Of a stretch of DNA of 64,000 nucleotides, positions 46,225 through 55,411 are shown in pieces. How positions within the stretch are numbered: position 1 is the first letter of the stretch; each line of letters begins with the position of its first letter. Made by a program: the position numbers and the translations under genes. Origin of the DNA: Deltaproteobacteria bacterium. GTDB lineage: Bacteria > Myxococcota_A > UBA796 > CAJQPC01. The stretch covers positions 47,145 through 111,144 of the forward strand of contig JADKFE010000014.1 in NCBI GenBank assembly GCA_016717595.1, given 5' to 3'. The notes under the pieces are model-generated. The model had not been told where the DNA came from and did not search any database. It was given only the letters and a program-made list of their open reading frames with translations.

Positions 46225-48269
46225 GGCATCGCCCCGGGCAAGGCCTCGCCGCGGAGGAGCTGCTCTACGCCCAGAAGCGCGCAGCCGACGTGCTGCACGG
46301 CGTCTACCTGCACCATCAGCTTCCACGGGCGGTCACGAAAGCCGCCGATGAGGCGCTCGGGGCGGCCCAGAAACGGCGCGTCGGCGGCCTGGTAGGCGTT
46401 GCCCAACAGCGAGGCCCCGTAGCGGATCGCGCGGTCGTACGGCGTGGCCTTCTGCCCCTTGCGGCGGTCGATCTCGGCCAAGGCGATCACGGCCTCGGCG
46501 AGCCCAGCGGCGGGGCCCGCGAGGGGCTGCTCGGGGTTGCCCGGCGTCGGGGCGTACCGCGCCTGATCGGCCAGGTACGCCCGGCAGACGGCCTCTCCGG
46601 CGGCCACGCCGCGCACCTCATGCACCGCCACGGCGGCGATACACATCCAGTGCTCATCGAGGATCTTGAAGTTGGCGGCGGGCAGCGTCCAGTAGTCCCC
46701 ATCGACGTAGGCCGCGGCGCGGTCAAGCGCCTCCTTCACCCCGGGGAGCCCGGCGCGCTCGGCGGCGGCGAGGCCCAGAAGCCCCTGGCCCTGGGCGTAG
46801 GTGACCTCGTCTTGTTTGGGCCACTCCCCCGTCGCCACGTCCATGTCGCCGCGCACGGCGCCGCGCTCGTCCACCGCCGAGGCGATAAACGCGGCGTAGC
46901 GGGCCTGAAGCTCGGGCTCAACCCCGGCCTCGGTGAACGCGAGCAGGCCCAGCGCCGTGGTGCCCACCCAGGCCTTTCCGTCGTTGCGGGTGGGGTCGTA
47001 GACGTACGCCCGGCCATCTTGGGTGGTGCGTGTGTTGCGCTTCATGTACTCCAGGCCCAAGAGCGCGCCTTGGCGGATCTCGGCGTCGCCGGTGCGGCTG
47101 GCGAGGCGGGACAAAAACCAGGTTCCCCCGGCGTGGCGCGGGAAGTTGTAGCCTTTGCCGTAGTCGCCCGTGGGGCCGATGACCTGGTAGGCGTAGCGCC
47201 CGTCGGAGCCCATGTTGTGCAGGATGTGGCGGCCCCCGGCCAAGGCCGCGGCCAAGAGCGCGTCGGGCTCGGCGGCGGGCGGCGCGGCCCAGCCGAGCTT
47301 CATCGGGGTGACCCCGGCCGCCGTGGCCACAAAACCTTGGGTGCGCGCCCAACGACGGGCCTTCCCCGCCTTGAGCAGCTTGAGGTTGAGCACGCTCACG
47401 TCAACCCCAGGCACCACGGCGCGGCCCTCGACGGCGACGGTGTGTTGCCAGGCCTGCCACGCCGGGAGCAGCTCCCCGTCGATGAGCAGGCCGTCCTCGC
47501 CTGGGCGCAGGATTCCGATGCCTCTGGGCGCCAGCGGCGGCAGACGCAGCGCCCCCTCCGCCGTGGCGACCTCAACGACGAGGCCCGCGTCGGGGTCGTA
47601 CGCCGTCTCTAAGGTGAAGGTGTTGACCAGCTCACCTGATGAGTCCGACCGTAAGGTCTTGGACTCTAAGACTTTTCCGCCTTTGACCACCGAGACGTTC
47701 ACCAGGGCAGCCCCCGGCGCCGCGGGGGCCGCGGAGGCCACGCCCGACCAGCGCCCGTAGAGCGCCGCGGTGAGCCCGGCGCCGTCTTGGGCGGCGTAGG
47801 TGGTCTCGGGGGCCAAGGCCGCGCGCTCGGTGAAGAACGGCAGCACCGCGACCAGCGCCGCGACGCCCGCGCCCGCCCCGGCGACCCGGCCCCGCAGCGA
47901 GGCGAAGAGCTGGCCCAGGGGGAAAAACACCGCCCAGGGCAAGGCCGCGCCGAGGCTGCCGAGGAACGCCCACGACTGCTTGTCGGCGACGGGCGTGAAG
48001 CGCTCGATGATGTGCGCGCCGACCTGCACATGCAGGCCCAAGATCACGCCACACACGAGCAGAGAGACCCCGGCGGCGACGGGCACCACCTTGGCCTGGG
48101 CCCGCTGGCTCAGCAAAGAGAGCCCAGCGAGGGCCTGGAGCCCCGCGGCGAGCCACAACATCCACCCCGCCGGGGCCCAGCGCGCGCCGAGCTCCGCCGC
48201 GAAGAAGAGGTAGACGCCGCCCTGGACGAGGTTCACGAGGCCGATCGAGCGGTGCATTGGAGCCTTCAT
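46221..48269 (-). CDS. Membrane protein with C-terminal alpha/alpha-toroid-like domain, unknown
   Basis: This 682-residue protein has four or five membrane helices in the first 150 residues (LVQGGVYLFFAAELGARWAP, then AGVSLLVCGVILGLHVQVGA). A beta-sandwich-like region follows at about 165-330, and a large helical domain to the end has tandem motifs (GGTWFLSRLASRTGDAEIRQ, KAWVGTTALGLLAFTEAGVE, VTYAQGQGLLGLAAAERAGL, DEHWMCIAAVAVHEVRGVAA). The helical part looks like an alpha/alpha-toroid, as in glycan lyases, epimerases and GH families. Catalytic residues could not be assigned. The stop overlaps ruvX. It is probably an inner-membrane-anchored periplasmic enzyme or scaffold acting on a polysaccharide, by inference only. 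Confidence 0.6.
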   Translation of the reverse strand: MKAPMHRSIGLVNLVQGGVYLFFAAELGARWAPAGWMLWLAAGLQALAGLSLLSQRAQAKVVPVAAGVSLLVCGVILGLHVQVGAHIIERFTPVADKQSWAFLGSLGAALPWAVFFPLGQLFASLRGRVAGAGAGVAALVAVLPFFTERAALAPETTYAAQDGAGLTAALYGRWSGVASAAPAAPGAALVNVSVVKGGKVLESKTLRSDSSGELVNTFTLETAYDPDAGLVVEVATAEGALRLPPLAPRGIGILRPGEDGLLIDGELLPAWQAWQHTVAVEGRAVVPGVDVSVLNLKLLKAGKARRWARTQGFVATAAGVTPMKLGWAAPPAAEPDALLAAALAGGRHILHNMGSDGRYAYQVIGPTGDYGKGYNFPRHAGGTWFLSRLASRTGDAEIRQGALLGLEYMKRNTRTTQDGRAYVYDPTRNDGKAWVGTTALGLLAFTEAGVEPELQARYAAFIASAVDERGAVRGDMDVATGEWPKQDEVTYAQGQGLLGLAAAERAGLPGVKEALDRAAAYVDGDYWTLPAANFKILDEHWMCIAAVAVHEVRGVAAGEAVCRAYLADQARYAPTPGNPEQPLAGPAAGLAEAVIALAEIDRRKGQKATPYDRAIRYGASLLGNAYQAADAPFLGRPERLIGGFRDRPWKLMVQVDAVQHVGCALLGVEQLLRGEALPGAMP

Positions 48270-48299
48270 GGAGTGACGGTCGCGGCCAGCAGGCCAAGC

Positions 48300-50006
48300 T
48301 CAGAAGTAGAACACCGTGCCCAAGGAGAGCTGCGGCACGAGGCCGAGCTCCGGCATGTCGGTGTCGATCTCTTTGAACTCTTTGCCGTACCAGAAGCCGC
48401 CGTTGGCGTTGACGTTGAGCGCGAAGCTCTCGCCCACCATCAGGTCTACGCCGCCGCGCACCCGCAGCCCCGGCGCCACGGCGAGGGGGGTCATGCGGTA
48501 GGCCGTGACCGTCGCGTCGGCGCCGAGATACGGCCGCGCCCGGCCCGAGCCGAAGCCATACACCACGCCCAAGTTGACCGGGGTGACGGTGTTCCACACC
48601 TCGGCCTGGCCGTTGTAATCGGGCCGCAGCGCCGGAGGGATGCTGCGTTTGGTGGCGAAGCCCTCAACGCCCAGCTTGAAGAAGATGTTTGGCCCCGCGG
48701 GGATCGAGAGCTCCCCGCCGTAGGTCATAAACGTGAACGGGGAGTAGGTGCTCACCCCGGCGCGTAGGGTGAGGCTCATGCGCGGGTCGGCCTCGTCCTC
48801 TTTGGGCTCTACCTTGGTGGTGGTGGACTTGCTGGAGCCGCTGGAGGACTTGCTGGAGCCGCTGGAGGACTTGCTGGAGCCGCTGGAGGACTTCGTAGAC
48901 TTCGACGACTTGGAGGAGGACGGGCCGTCGAGCTCGTCCAGATCCGCGAGGTCGTCCTCGTCGAGCTCCTCCTCTTCGTCGTCGGGCTCGTCAAAGTCGC
49001 TGTAGTCGTCGTCTTCGTCGCCGTAGTCGTCCTCGACGACCTCGGGCGTGGCCGAGCCGAAGTTGATCTCGGAGATGTCGACCTCGATCTGGTTGAGGTC
49101 CACCTCGCCGAAGCTGATCTCGTCGTCGTCGGCCGGGGGCGGCGGCGGCTTGGACGCGGCGGCTTTGGCGGCGGCGGCGGCCTTCGCGGCGGCTTCAGCC
49201 TCGGCTTTTTGGCGCGCGGCGGCCTCGGCCTTCTCCCGGGCGGCGGCCTCCGCGGCGCGTTTGGCGGCGGCTTCAGCCTCAGCCTTCTTTCTGGCGTCCG
49301 CCTCCGCCTTCGCCCGGGCGGCGGCTTCAGCCTCGGCCTTCTTCTTCGCGGCCTCCGCCTCGGCCTTCTTCTTGGCCTCAGCCTCGGCCTTCAGGCGGGC
49401 TTCAGCCTCGTACTCGTCTTCGGGCTCCTCAAAGTCGTCGAGCGTGCGCCCGCTGTTGCCCGGCGTGGCGATCTTGGGGCTGGTCGAGGCGTCGTCGAAG
49501 GCGAAGTCGTCCTCGTCATCGAAGGAGTCGGCGGACACGGGGCTGGCGGCCTTCGTGGCGCCTTCGCCGGTGAGCAGCTCCCGCAGCACCTTGGGCAGAT
49601 CCGACGCCATGGTGTCTTTGCCCATGGTGAAGGCGCGGGTGCGGATGATGGCGCCGGTCTTGGCGTCGGCGAGCACGAGCTCTCCGTCGTAGCCCTCGGC
49701 CCCCGGGGCCATCCAGCCGCCGATGATGTGGTCCTTGCCCGTGGCCACGCCGACCTTCTTGAGGCAGGCCGGGGCGGTGAGGCAGGCCAGGTTGTAGCCC
49801 GCGGGCGGCGCGGCGAGCTGGTCCACGGCGTCGTACTCGGGCCGGAAGCCGAGCTCTACGGCGATGGTGTCCGTGAACGCCTGGGAGATCTTCGGGTCCA
49901 GCCCGGGCTTCGCGAGCATCGGCGCGACGGCGACCTCCTTCGCCCAGGCCACACCTGGGGAGAGGAGGGCGGCGGCGAGGGCCAGCGCGAGCAGGGGACG
50001 GGTCAT
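48300..50006 (-). CDS. Outer-membrane protein with TolA-like coiled coil, acidic region and C-terminal beta-barrel
   Basis: The 568-residue protein begins at the ATG at 50006, with GAGGTG upstream; an earlier GTG is possible. After a signal peptide and a globular domain (to about 150), an Ala/Lys/Glu coiled coil as in TolA spans about 195-285. An acidic stretch follows, then a Ser/Lys/Gly region encoded by a 21-bp DNA repeat. The last 170 residues alternate beta strands (LTLRAGVSTYSPFTFMTYGG, GGVDLMVGESFALNVNANGG) and end in VFYF, typical of an outer-membrane barrel. The arrangement suggests an anchor spanning the periplasm. No family assignment was possible. It is probably lineage-specific. 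Confidence 0.65.
   Translation of the reverse strand: MTRPLLALALAAALLSPGVAWAKEVAVAPMLAKPGLDPKISQAFTDTIAVELGFRPEYDAVDQLAAPPAGYNLACLTAPACLKKVGVATGKDHIIGGWMAPGAEGYDGELVLADAKTGAIIRTRAFTMGKDTMASDLPKVLRELLTGEGATKAASPVSADSFDDEDDFAFDDASTSPKIATPGNSGRTLDDFEEPEDEYEAEARLKAEAEAKKKAEAEAAKKKAEAEAAARAKAEADARKKAEAEAAAKRAAEAAAREKAEAAARQKAEAEAAAKAAAAAKAAASKPPPPPADDDEISFGEVDLNQIEVDISEINFGSATPEVVEDDYGDEDDDYSDFDEPDDEEEELDEDDLADLDELDGPSSSKSSKSTKSSSGSSKSSSGSSKSSSGSSKSTTTKVEPKEDEADPRMSLTLRAGVSTYSPFTFMTYGGELSIPAGPNIFFKLGVEGFATKRSIPPALRPDYNGQAEVWNTVTPVNLGVVYGFGSGRARPYLGADATVTAYRMTPLAVAPGLRVRGGVDLMVGESFALNVNANGGFWYGKEFKEIDTDMPELGLVPQLSLGTVFYF
48826..48888. repeat. 21-bp tandem repeat, three copies, inside the coiled-coil/barrel gene
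   Basis: Three identical copies of a 21-bp unit (GACTTGCTGGAGCCGCTGGA plus one G) run from 48826 to 48888. They encode Ser/Gly/Lys-rich heptapeptides in the linker of the outer-membrane protein. Exact identity implies recent expansion or slippage and possible length variation among strains. Confidence 0.85.
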
Positions 50007-50209
50007 CAGCACCTCAAAGTGCGACACGCGAGCAGGGGTCCGCGTGAGGAGGGGGTAGGCCGCACAGTATCAGCGTTGGCGGGAAGCCAGCCGAGCATCT
50101 TTGCACGGTTTTTGCGGGAGATCAAGCCGCTCAGCCTGAGCGCACGCACGCAAAGCGCCGTCATCTCTTCATTCTGGGCGTCGGGCCGATCTTGCGCTAA
50201 ACCGAGTCC

Positions 50210-52084
50210 ATGAACAGGATCCAATCGGGTGTGTGGTCTGCCCTCGGCGCCGCGGCCGCGGGTGCGCTCTATGGCGTAGGCGAAGCGGGCGCGGTCTGGG
50301 TGGAGGGGCGGCTGTGGCTGCCCTCTCCCCTGCCCTTGGCCCTGGGCGCCGCGGTCTTGGGGGCGGGCGTCGGCCTCGTGCCCGGCGCGCTCTTGGGCGG
50401 GATCACCAAGCGCGGCGCCTCAGACGGCGTCGTCGGCGCGGCGATGGCCATCGGGCTCTTGGAGCTGACCCTCTTGGTCATCACCGACGCCCCGCCCTTC
50501 GGCGAGGTGCCGTGGTACGTCGGCAGCCCCGTGGCGCTGGGCCTGGGCGCGGCCTTGATCTTGGGCGCGGGCGCCCTGGCCCGCCTGGGCCCGAACCCCC
50601 TCCGCGTGGCCTTGGCCTTGGCCTTGGCCCTCGTCCACCCGCTGCTGCGCTGGCCCGAGACCCCCGCCCGCCCCGCGCCCACCCCCGGCGCCAAGAGCGT
50701 CGTGCTCGTCACCTTAGACACCACCCGCGCCGATCATCTGGGCGTCTACGGCGCCCGCACCGCCACCCCCACCCTCTCCCGCCTCGCCGCCGAGGGGGTG
50801 CTGTACGAGGCCGCCTTAGCGCCGATCCCCGTCACCGGCCCCTCCCACACCAGCCTGATGACCGGCCTCGGCCCCTGGAGCCACGGCGTGCTGCTCAACG
50901 GCATCCCCGCCCCTGAAGACCGGGTGACGATGGCCGAGCGCCTCACCCAAGAGGGCTATCGCACCGGGGCCTTCGTGAGCGCGTACGTGCTCAACCACAC
51001 CATCGGCCTCTCCCGCGGCTTCGCGACCTACGACGACGACTTCTCGGCGCTGAAGGGCGCCGAGGCGCTCCTGGGCGCGCGCCTGCTCGCCGCGGTCAGC
51101 CGAAACCTCAACCCCGATGAGGTCTTGGAGCGCCAAGGCGGCGCCACCATCGACGACGCCATCGCCTGGCTCAAGGAGGGCGACGAGTCTCGGCCTTACC
51201 TGTTGTGGGTTCACCTCTTTGACCCCCACGGCCCCTACGCCCCGCCCGCGCCCTACGACACGGCCTATTACGAGGGCGACCCGCGCAGCCCCACGCACAC
51301 GTCCATGGCCCAGGCCACGGGCGTGGCGGCGTACCTGCAAGACTCCCTGCGGGGCGTCACCGACGCGGCGTGGGTGGTCGCCCAGTACGACGGGGAGATC
51401 TCCTACGCCGACGCCCAGCTTGGCCGCCTGATCGACACCATCGACGCCCGGGGTGACGCCGGGCGCACGATCATCGTGGTCGCTGGGGATCACGGCGAGT
51501 CTCTGGGCGAGCACGGCGTCTGGTTTAACCACGGCGACGACCTCTACGATCCTTCCCTGCACGTCCCCTTGGTGATGCGCGGCGGGGGCCTGGCCCCGGG
51601 CGCGCGGGTGCCGGAGGTGGTGGAGCTCATCGACGTGGCGCCGACGATCTACGCCTTGTTGGGCCTCTCGGGCCCTGAGGACATGGACGGCCGCGTGTTG
51701 CCGCCCACGGGCCCCTCGGCGGCGCAGAGCGCCCGCGCCATCGCCTTTGACCGTGAGGCGAACCTCGCCGCCCGCAAGGCCGGTCAGGTCACCAAACCCA
51801 CGCACCGCATGGTCGGCCTGCGCTCGCCGAGCGCCCTGTTCGTGCTGCGTGAGGCTGAAGGTTTTGACGACGAGCTGTTCTTGGGCGAGCCCGGCCCGCC
51901 GCTCTCCCCGCTGCCTGAAGACTCCGTCTTAGACGCGGTGCTCGCTGAAGAGGGCGGCGCGGCGACGGTGGAGGCCCTGCGCGCCCGCGCCGAGGTGCTG
52001 CTGGGCGGCGACGTGGCACGATCCTCCGCTGAGCTGTCCCCTGAAGAGAAGGCGCGGCTTGAGGCGCTCGGCTACCTCGACTGA
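50210..52084 (+). CDS. Membrane-bound sulfatase/phosphotransferase-superfamily enzyme with probable Thr nucleophile
   Basis: This 624-residue protein has four or five N-terminal membrane helices (to about 145) and an alkaline-phosphatase-superfamily domain. VLVTLDTTRADHLGVYG holds the metal-binding Asp. The nucleophile region reads PVTGPSHTSLMTG, with Thr where sulfatases have Cys/Ser for formylglycine. VVAGDHGESLGEHG and FDPHGPY supply further ligands. A Thr nucleophile is known in the related LtaS and EptA phosphotransferases, so a phospho-group or other transfer or hydrolysis is more likely than classical sulfate-ester cleavage. A C-terminal helical segment ends in LEALGYLD. The substrate is unknown. 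Confidence 0.75.
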   Translation: MNRIQSGVWSALGAAAAGALYGVGEAGAVWVEGRLWLPSPLPLALGAAVLGAGVGLVPGALLGGITKRGASDGVVGAAMAIGLLELTLLVITDAPPFGEVPWYVGSPVALGLGAALILGAGALARLGPNPLRVALALALALVHPLLRWPETPARPAPTPGAKSVVLVTLDTTRADHLGVYGARTATPTLSRLAAEGVLYEAALAPIPVTGPSHTSLMTGLGPWSHGVLLNGIPAPEDRVTMAERLTQEGYRTGAFVSAYVLNHTIGLSRGFATYDDDFSALKGAEALLGARLLAAVSRNLNPDEVLERQGGATIDDAIAWLKEGDESRPYLLWVHLFDPHGPYAPPAPYDTAYYEGDPRSPTHTSMAQATGVAAYLQDSLRGVTDAAWVVAQYDGEISYADAQLGRLIDTIDARGDAGRTIIVVAGDHGESLGEHGVWFNHGDDLYDPSLHVPLVMRGGGLAPGARVPEVVELIDVAPTIYALLGLSGPEDMDGRVLPPTGPSAAQSARAIAFDREANLAARKAGQVTKPTHRMVGLRSPSALFVLREAEGFDDELFLGEPGPPLSPLPEDSVLDAVLAEEGGAATVEALRARAEVLLGGDVARSSAELSPEEKARLEALGYLD

Positions 52085-52146
52085 GCCTCCGCCCCCGGGC
52101 GTCGTGGGTGTATGCTCTCGGGCCACCCCCTGCTCCGAGCGCGCCG

Positions 52147-53889
52147 ATGTTCCTGCTCCTCCTCGCCTGCGCTGGCGAGACGACGACCCCGTCTGACAAG
52201 GCCACGCCGGTGGACAGCGCGCCCACGGCCACGGACTCCGACTCCAACCCGCCGGACTCCCCGAGCGACTCCCCAAGCGAAGACAGCGGGAGGCCCATCG
52301 ACACCTCGCCGGACTCCGGGGACTCTGAAGACAGCGCCACGGACAGCGGCGGAGACAGCGAGGAGCCCGGCTGGCGCAGCGCGCTCTACCCCAAGGGCTG
52401 GACGCCGGGCTTCTCGGTAGACGGCGCCTTCTTACACGACTTCTCCTACGCCGGATACCACAACGGCGAAGACCCCCTGCCCAGCCCGTCGGGGCCGGAG
52501 TTCTCGGCCATCGACTACGGCGCCGACAACACCGGCGCCACGGACGCCTGCCCCCCAATTCAGGCGGCCATCGACGCCGCCGAGGCCGCGGGCGGCGGGG
52601 TCGTCCGCCTGCCCGCCGGGGAGTACCGCTGTGAGGACCGCCTCATCGTGGCCGCCTCCAACGTGATCGTGCGTGGGGACGGCAGCGGCGCCACCAAGCT
52701 CTACTTCACGCGCCACGACAGCATGAGCGATCTCAGCCACCTCAACTTTGAGGGCAACCTCAAACAAGGCGCGGACCTGCCCCTGACCGCCGACGCCAAG
52801 GCCCTCACCAGCGTCGTGACCGTCAACGACGCCTCTAGCCTCGCCCCCGGCGACGACGTGGCCCTGGGCTGGATCATCACCGCGGAGTTCACCGAAGATC
52901 ACGGCATGACCGGCACCTGGGTGGCCTTCACCGACCAGTGGAAGCCCCAGTTCCGCCGCACGGTGCTGGCCGTGGACACCTCCGTGAGCCCCCACACCGT
53001 CACCCTCGACGTGCCCATTCGGTACGACGCCCTGACCCGCGACGGGGCGTCTCTGCGTGAGGAGACCGGCCTGATCAGCGAGTGTGGGGTGACCGGCCTC
53101 GCCGTGTCCACGGTGGTGAGCTGGACGGACGCCTGGGCGAACGACCGCAGCCACGCCATCGGCTTTGAGGAGGTCAAGGACTGCTTCATGGACGACGTGA
53201 TCTCTTACGAGTCCCCGAACAGCGACGACACCCGGGCCAACCACCTGCAGAGCGGCGGGGTGATCGTGGTGAACTCCAAGCGGGTCACCATCACCAACAC
53301 CACCTTTGAGATGCCCCAGCACCGCGGCGACGGCGGCAACGGCTACCTCTTTGAGGTGAGCCGAGCGAGCGAGATCCTCATCAGCGACTCCACCGGGCGG
53401 CGCGGGCGGCACAACTTCATCCAGAACTGGGACTTCGGCACCTCAGGCTGCGTCTTTCTGCGCACGGTGAGCGAAGACGGCGCCGCGCAGTACAGCGCCG
53501 ACGTGGAGTGGCTCACCTGGCTCGGCACGAGCGAGTTTCATCACAGCCTGGCCATGGCGAACCTCATCGACCAGAGCAGCACAAACGACGGCTGGAAGGG
53601 CGCGAACCGCCAAGACGAGTCCAGCGGCGCCGGGCACAGCGCGACGCAGAACGTGTTCTGGAACCTCTCCGGCGGCGGCGAGCTGACGTCGTACCAGTAC
53701 GGCCTCGGCTACGTCATCGGCACCACAGACATCACGGTGAAGACGACCGTGTGGGACATCCTCGACAGCGAGGGCACCTCCCCCGAGGACTACACCGAGG
53801 GCATCGACGAGGGCGCGACGTTGTTCCCGGCCTCACTGTATGAGGACCAGCTCGCCGCGCGGCTGGCCCGGGGGGAGGCGCGGTGGTAG
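52147..53889 (+). CDS. Pectate-lyase-superfamily beta-helix lipoprotein
   Basis: This 580-residue protein begins with a short lipoprotein signal (LLLLACAG) and a Ser/Asp/Pro-rich linker of about 75 residues. A right-handed parallel beta-helix follows, as in pectate lyase 3 / GH28-like proteins: FSAIDYGADNTGATDACPPI, AIDAAEAAGGGVVRLPAGEY, and later HLQSGGVIVVNSKRVTITNT. Catalytic residues for pectin lysis were not assigned, so it could be a sugar-binding or degrading surface protein. The unusual acidic linker is similar in style to other lipoproteins here. It is followed after 13 bp by the convergent lipoprotein gene. Confidence 0.75.
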   Translation: MFLLLLACAGETTTPSDKATPVDSAPTATDSDSNPPDSPSDSPSEDSGRPIDTSPDSGDSEDSATDSGGDSEEPGWRSALYPKGWTPGFSVDGAFLHDFSYAGYHNGEDPLPSPSGPEFSAIDYGADNTGATDACPPIQAAIDAAEAAGGGVVRLPAGEYRCEDRLIVAASNVIVRGDGSGATKLYFTRHDSMSDLSHLNFEGNLKQGADLPLTADAKALTSVVTVNDASSLAPGDDVALGWIITAEFTEDHGMTGTWVAFTDQWKPQFRRTVLAVDTSVSPHTVTLDVPIRYDALTRDGASLREETGLISECGVTGLAVSTVVSWTDAWANDRSHAIGFEEVKDCFMDDVISYESPNSDDTRANHLQSGGVIVVNSKRVTITNTTFEMPQHRGDGGNGYLFEVSRASEILISDSTGRRGRHNFIQNWDFGTSGCVFLRTVSEDGAAQYSADVEWLTWLGTSEFHHSLAMANLIDQSSTNDGWKGANRQDESSGAGHSATQNVFWNLSGGGELTSYQYGLGYVIGTTDITVKTTVWDILDSEGTSPEDYTEGIDEGATLFPASLYEDQLAARLARGEARW

Positions 53890-53902
53890 GCCCTCAGCGC
53901 CC

Positions 53903-54832
53903 TCAGCGCGCCTCACGCGGCGCCGGGGCCGCCCGCAGCTCAAAGTCGGCGGCGCTATCATTCGTGTCTTGCAGGCGCCCGTCGGCCCCACGCACGCGGC
54001 TGAGGCTCTCGCCGGTGTAGGTGCCGGAGACATAGGCGAAGCCCCCATCGACGCCCAGAGGCAGGCGCTTGTACTCACCGCTCTCGGCGTCCATGAGCGT
54101 GTCGACGCCGTCCACCACCTCGCCTATGGGCACCTTCACCGCGCCGAGGCCGTCTACACGCACCTTCTCCAGGGCCTCTAGGTCGGCGGTGACGAAGAGC
54201 ACCATGGACGGGCCGAACACCGTCACCAGCCAGTCATAGCCCCCGGTGAAGTGGAATCGTGTGAGGTTGGGCACCGTGGGGTAGTCGAGGTCGGCGCCGT
54301 CGTCGCGCTGGTTGTAGGCCTCAAAGTCGGCGTCGGAGAGGTCTAGGGCGGAGTATGGCGCGTGGTTGGTGCCGTCATGGGCCAGCACCAGGGTGTCGCC
54401 GGGGCGCAGCACCTCCCCTTGGGCCTCGGGGGGCAGGCACCACACGTTGCCCAGGTAGACGTGGTCGGGATCCTCCGTGGCGAGGCCTGACGGCGTGTTG
54501 CCGGGGTTGATCGCCCCGGCGAGGCCCGCCGCGTCGCCCAGACACAGCCCGGCGAGGGCCACGGGCTCGTCGCTCTTGTTCTCAAGCTCAAAGAACTGGT
54601 CGGCGTAGTAGTGATCCCCGCCCGCCTCCAGGGGCTTGGCCCCGGCGTAGTACAGCTCCTCAAAGACCAGGCGGCCAAAGGGCGACTGGGGCTCGCCGAG
54701 GTCGCCGGAGTGAAGCTGGGTGTCGGCGCCATCGCCCTGCCCTTTGGGCGCGCAGCCCGCCACAGCGGCGGCGGAGACGAGGGTGATCAGCGCGGCGCGG
54801 GCCAGAGGGGGCGATCTGCGGGGGGTGCTCAT
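53903..54832 (-). CDS. Lipoprotein, DUF4876/lamin-tail-like
   Basis: This 309-residue lipoprotein (lipobox AVAGC near residue 25) has an ordered region resembling DUF4876 or lamin-tail-type repeats: LVFEELYYAGAKPLEAGGDH, then QFFELENKSDEPVALAGLCL and GNVWCLPPEAQGEVLRPGDT. Such domains occur on secreted proteins and are thought to bind surfaces or partners. No active-site residues are evident. It reads toward the beta-helix lipoprotein and diverges from the 161-residue lipoprotein. Confidence 0.55.
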   Translation of the reverse strand: MSTPRRSPPLARAALITLVSAAAVAGCAPKGQGDGADTQLHSGDLGEPQSPFGRLVFEELYYAGAKPLEAGGDHYYADQFFELENKSDEPVALAGLCLGDAAGLAGAINPGNTPSGLATEDPDHVYLGNVWCLPPEAQGEVLRPGDTLVLAHDGTNHAPYSALDLSDADFEAYNQRDDGADLDYPTVPNLTRFHFTGGYDWLVTVFGPSMVLFVTADLEALEKVRVDGLGAVKVPIGEVVDGVDTLMDAESGEYKRLPLGVDGGFAYVSGTYTGESLSRVRGADGRLQDTNDSAADFELRAAPAPREAR

Positions 54833-54879
54833 CGCCGCCCCATATTGCAGATGCGACTGGACTGCAATAACCAGGGGCC

Positions 54880-55365
54880 ATGCGCACGCCTTGGCTCCGT
54901 CGTCTCGCCCCGCTCCTCGGCCTCGTCCCCGCGGCCTGCGCCCCCGAGGCCGCCGAGGACAGCGGCCCGGCGCCGTCCTTGTCCATCGGCCAAGGCGCCG
55001 TGGCCTTCACCGCCTTGGAGGAGGACCACGTTGAGGTGGTCTTCGGCCCCCAAGGCGGCTGGCACATCGAGCCCGCCGTGCGCGCCTGGGGGCTGCCCGT
55101 GGACGGTCTGGTGCTCAGCTACGACCTCCTCGACGCCGCCGGGGCCTCGCGGGTCATCGCCGTGGAGGCCCGCCTGAGCGAAGACCGCGTCGTGCCCCTC
55201 GCGGACGGCGGCTGGGAGCGTGTGGGGGACCGCCTGGTCTTGGAGATCACCAGCGCTGAAGAGGTCGTGGGCGAGCGGTTCGGCTTGAGCGTGACCGCGG
55301 CGCCGGTGGGGGAGGCGCCTGTGGCCGTGGCGCTGGAGGTCACCTTGGTGGATGAGGCGGGGTGA
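54880..55365 (+). CDS. Small lipoprotein, unknown
   Basis: This 161-residue protein has a signal ending in VPAAC and a compact, probably beta-rich domain (EDHVEVVFGPQGGWHIEPAV, then GERFGLSVTAAPVGEAPVAV). No family was recognised. The first codon is an ATG 48 bp from the divergent lipoprotein start, so the pair probably share a promoter region. Confidence 0.6.
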   Translation: MRTPWLRRLAPLLGLVPAACAPEAAEDSGPAPSLSIGQGAVAFTALEEDHVEVVFGPQGGWHIEPAVRAWGLPVDGLVLSYDLLDAAGASRVIAVEARLSEDRVVPLADGGWERVGDRLVLEITSAEEVVGERFGLSVTAAPVGEAPVAVALEVTLVDEAG

Positions 55366-55411
55366 GGGCGGGCGTGGGCGGGCGGCGGCGCGGCGCCTCG
55401 TCGACGCCGCC

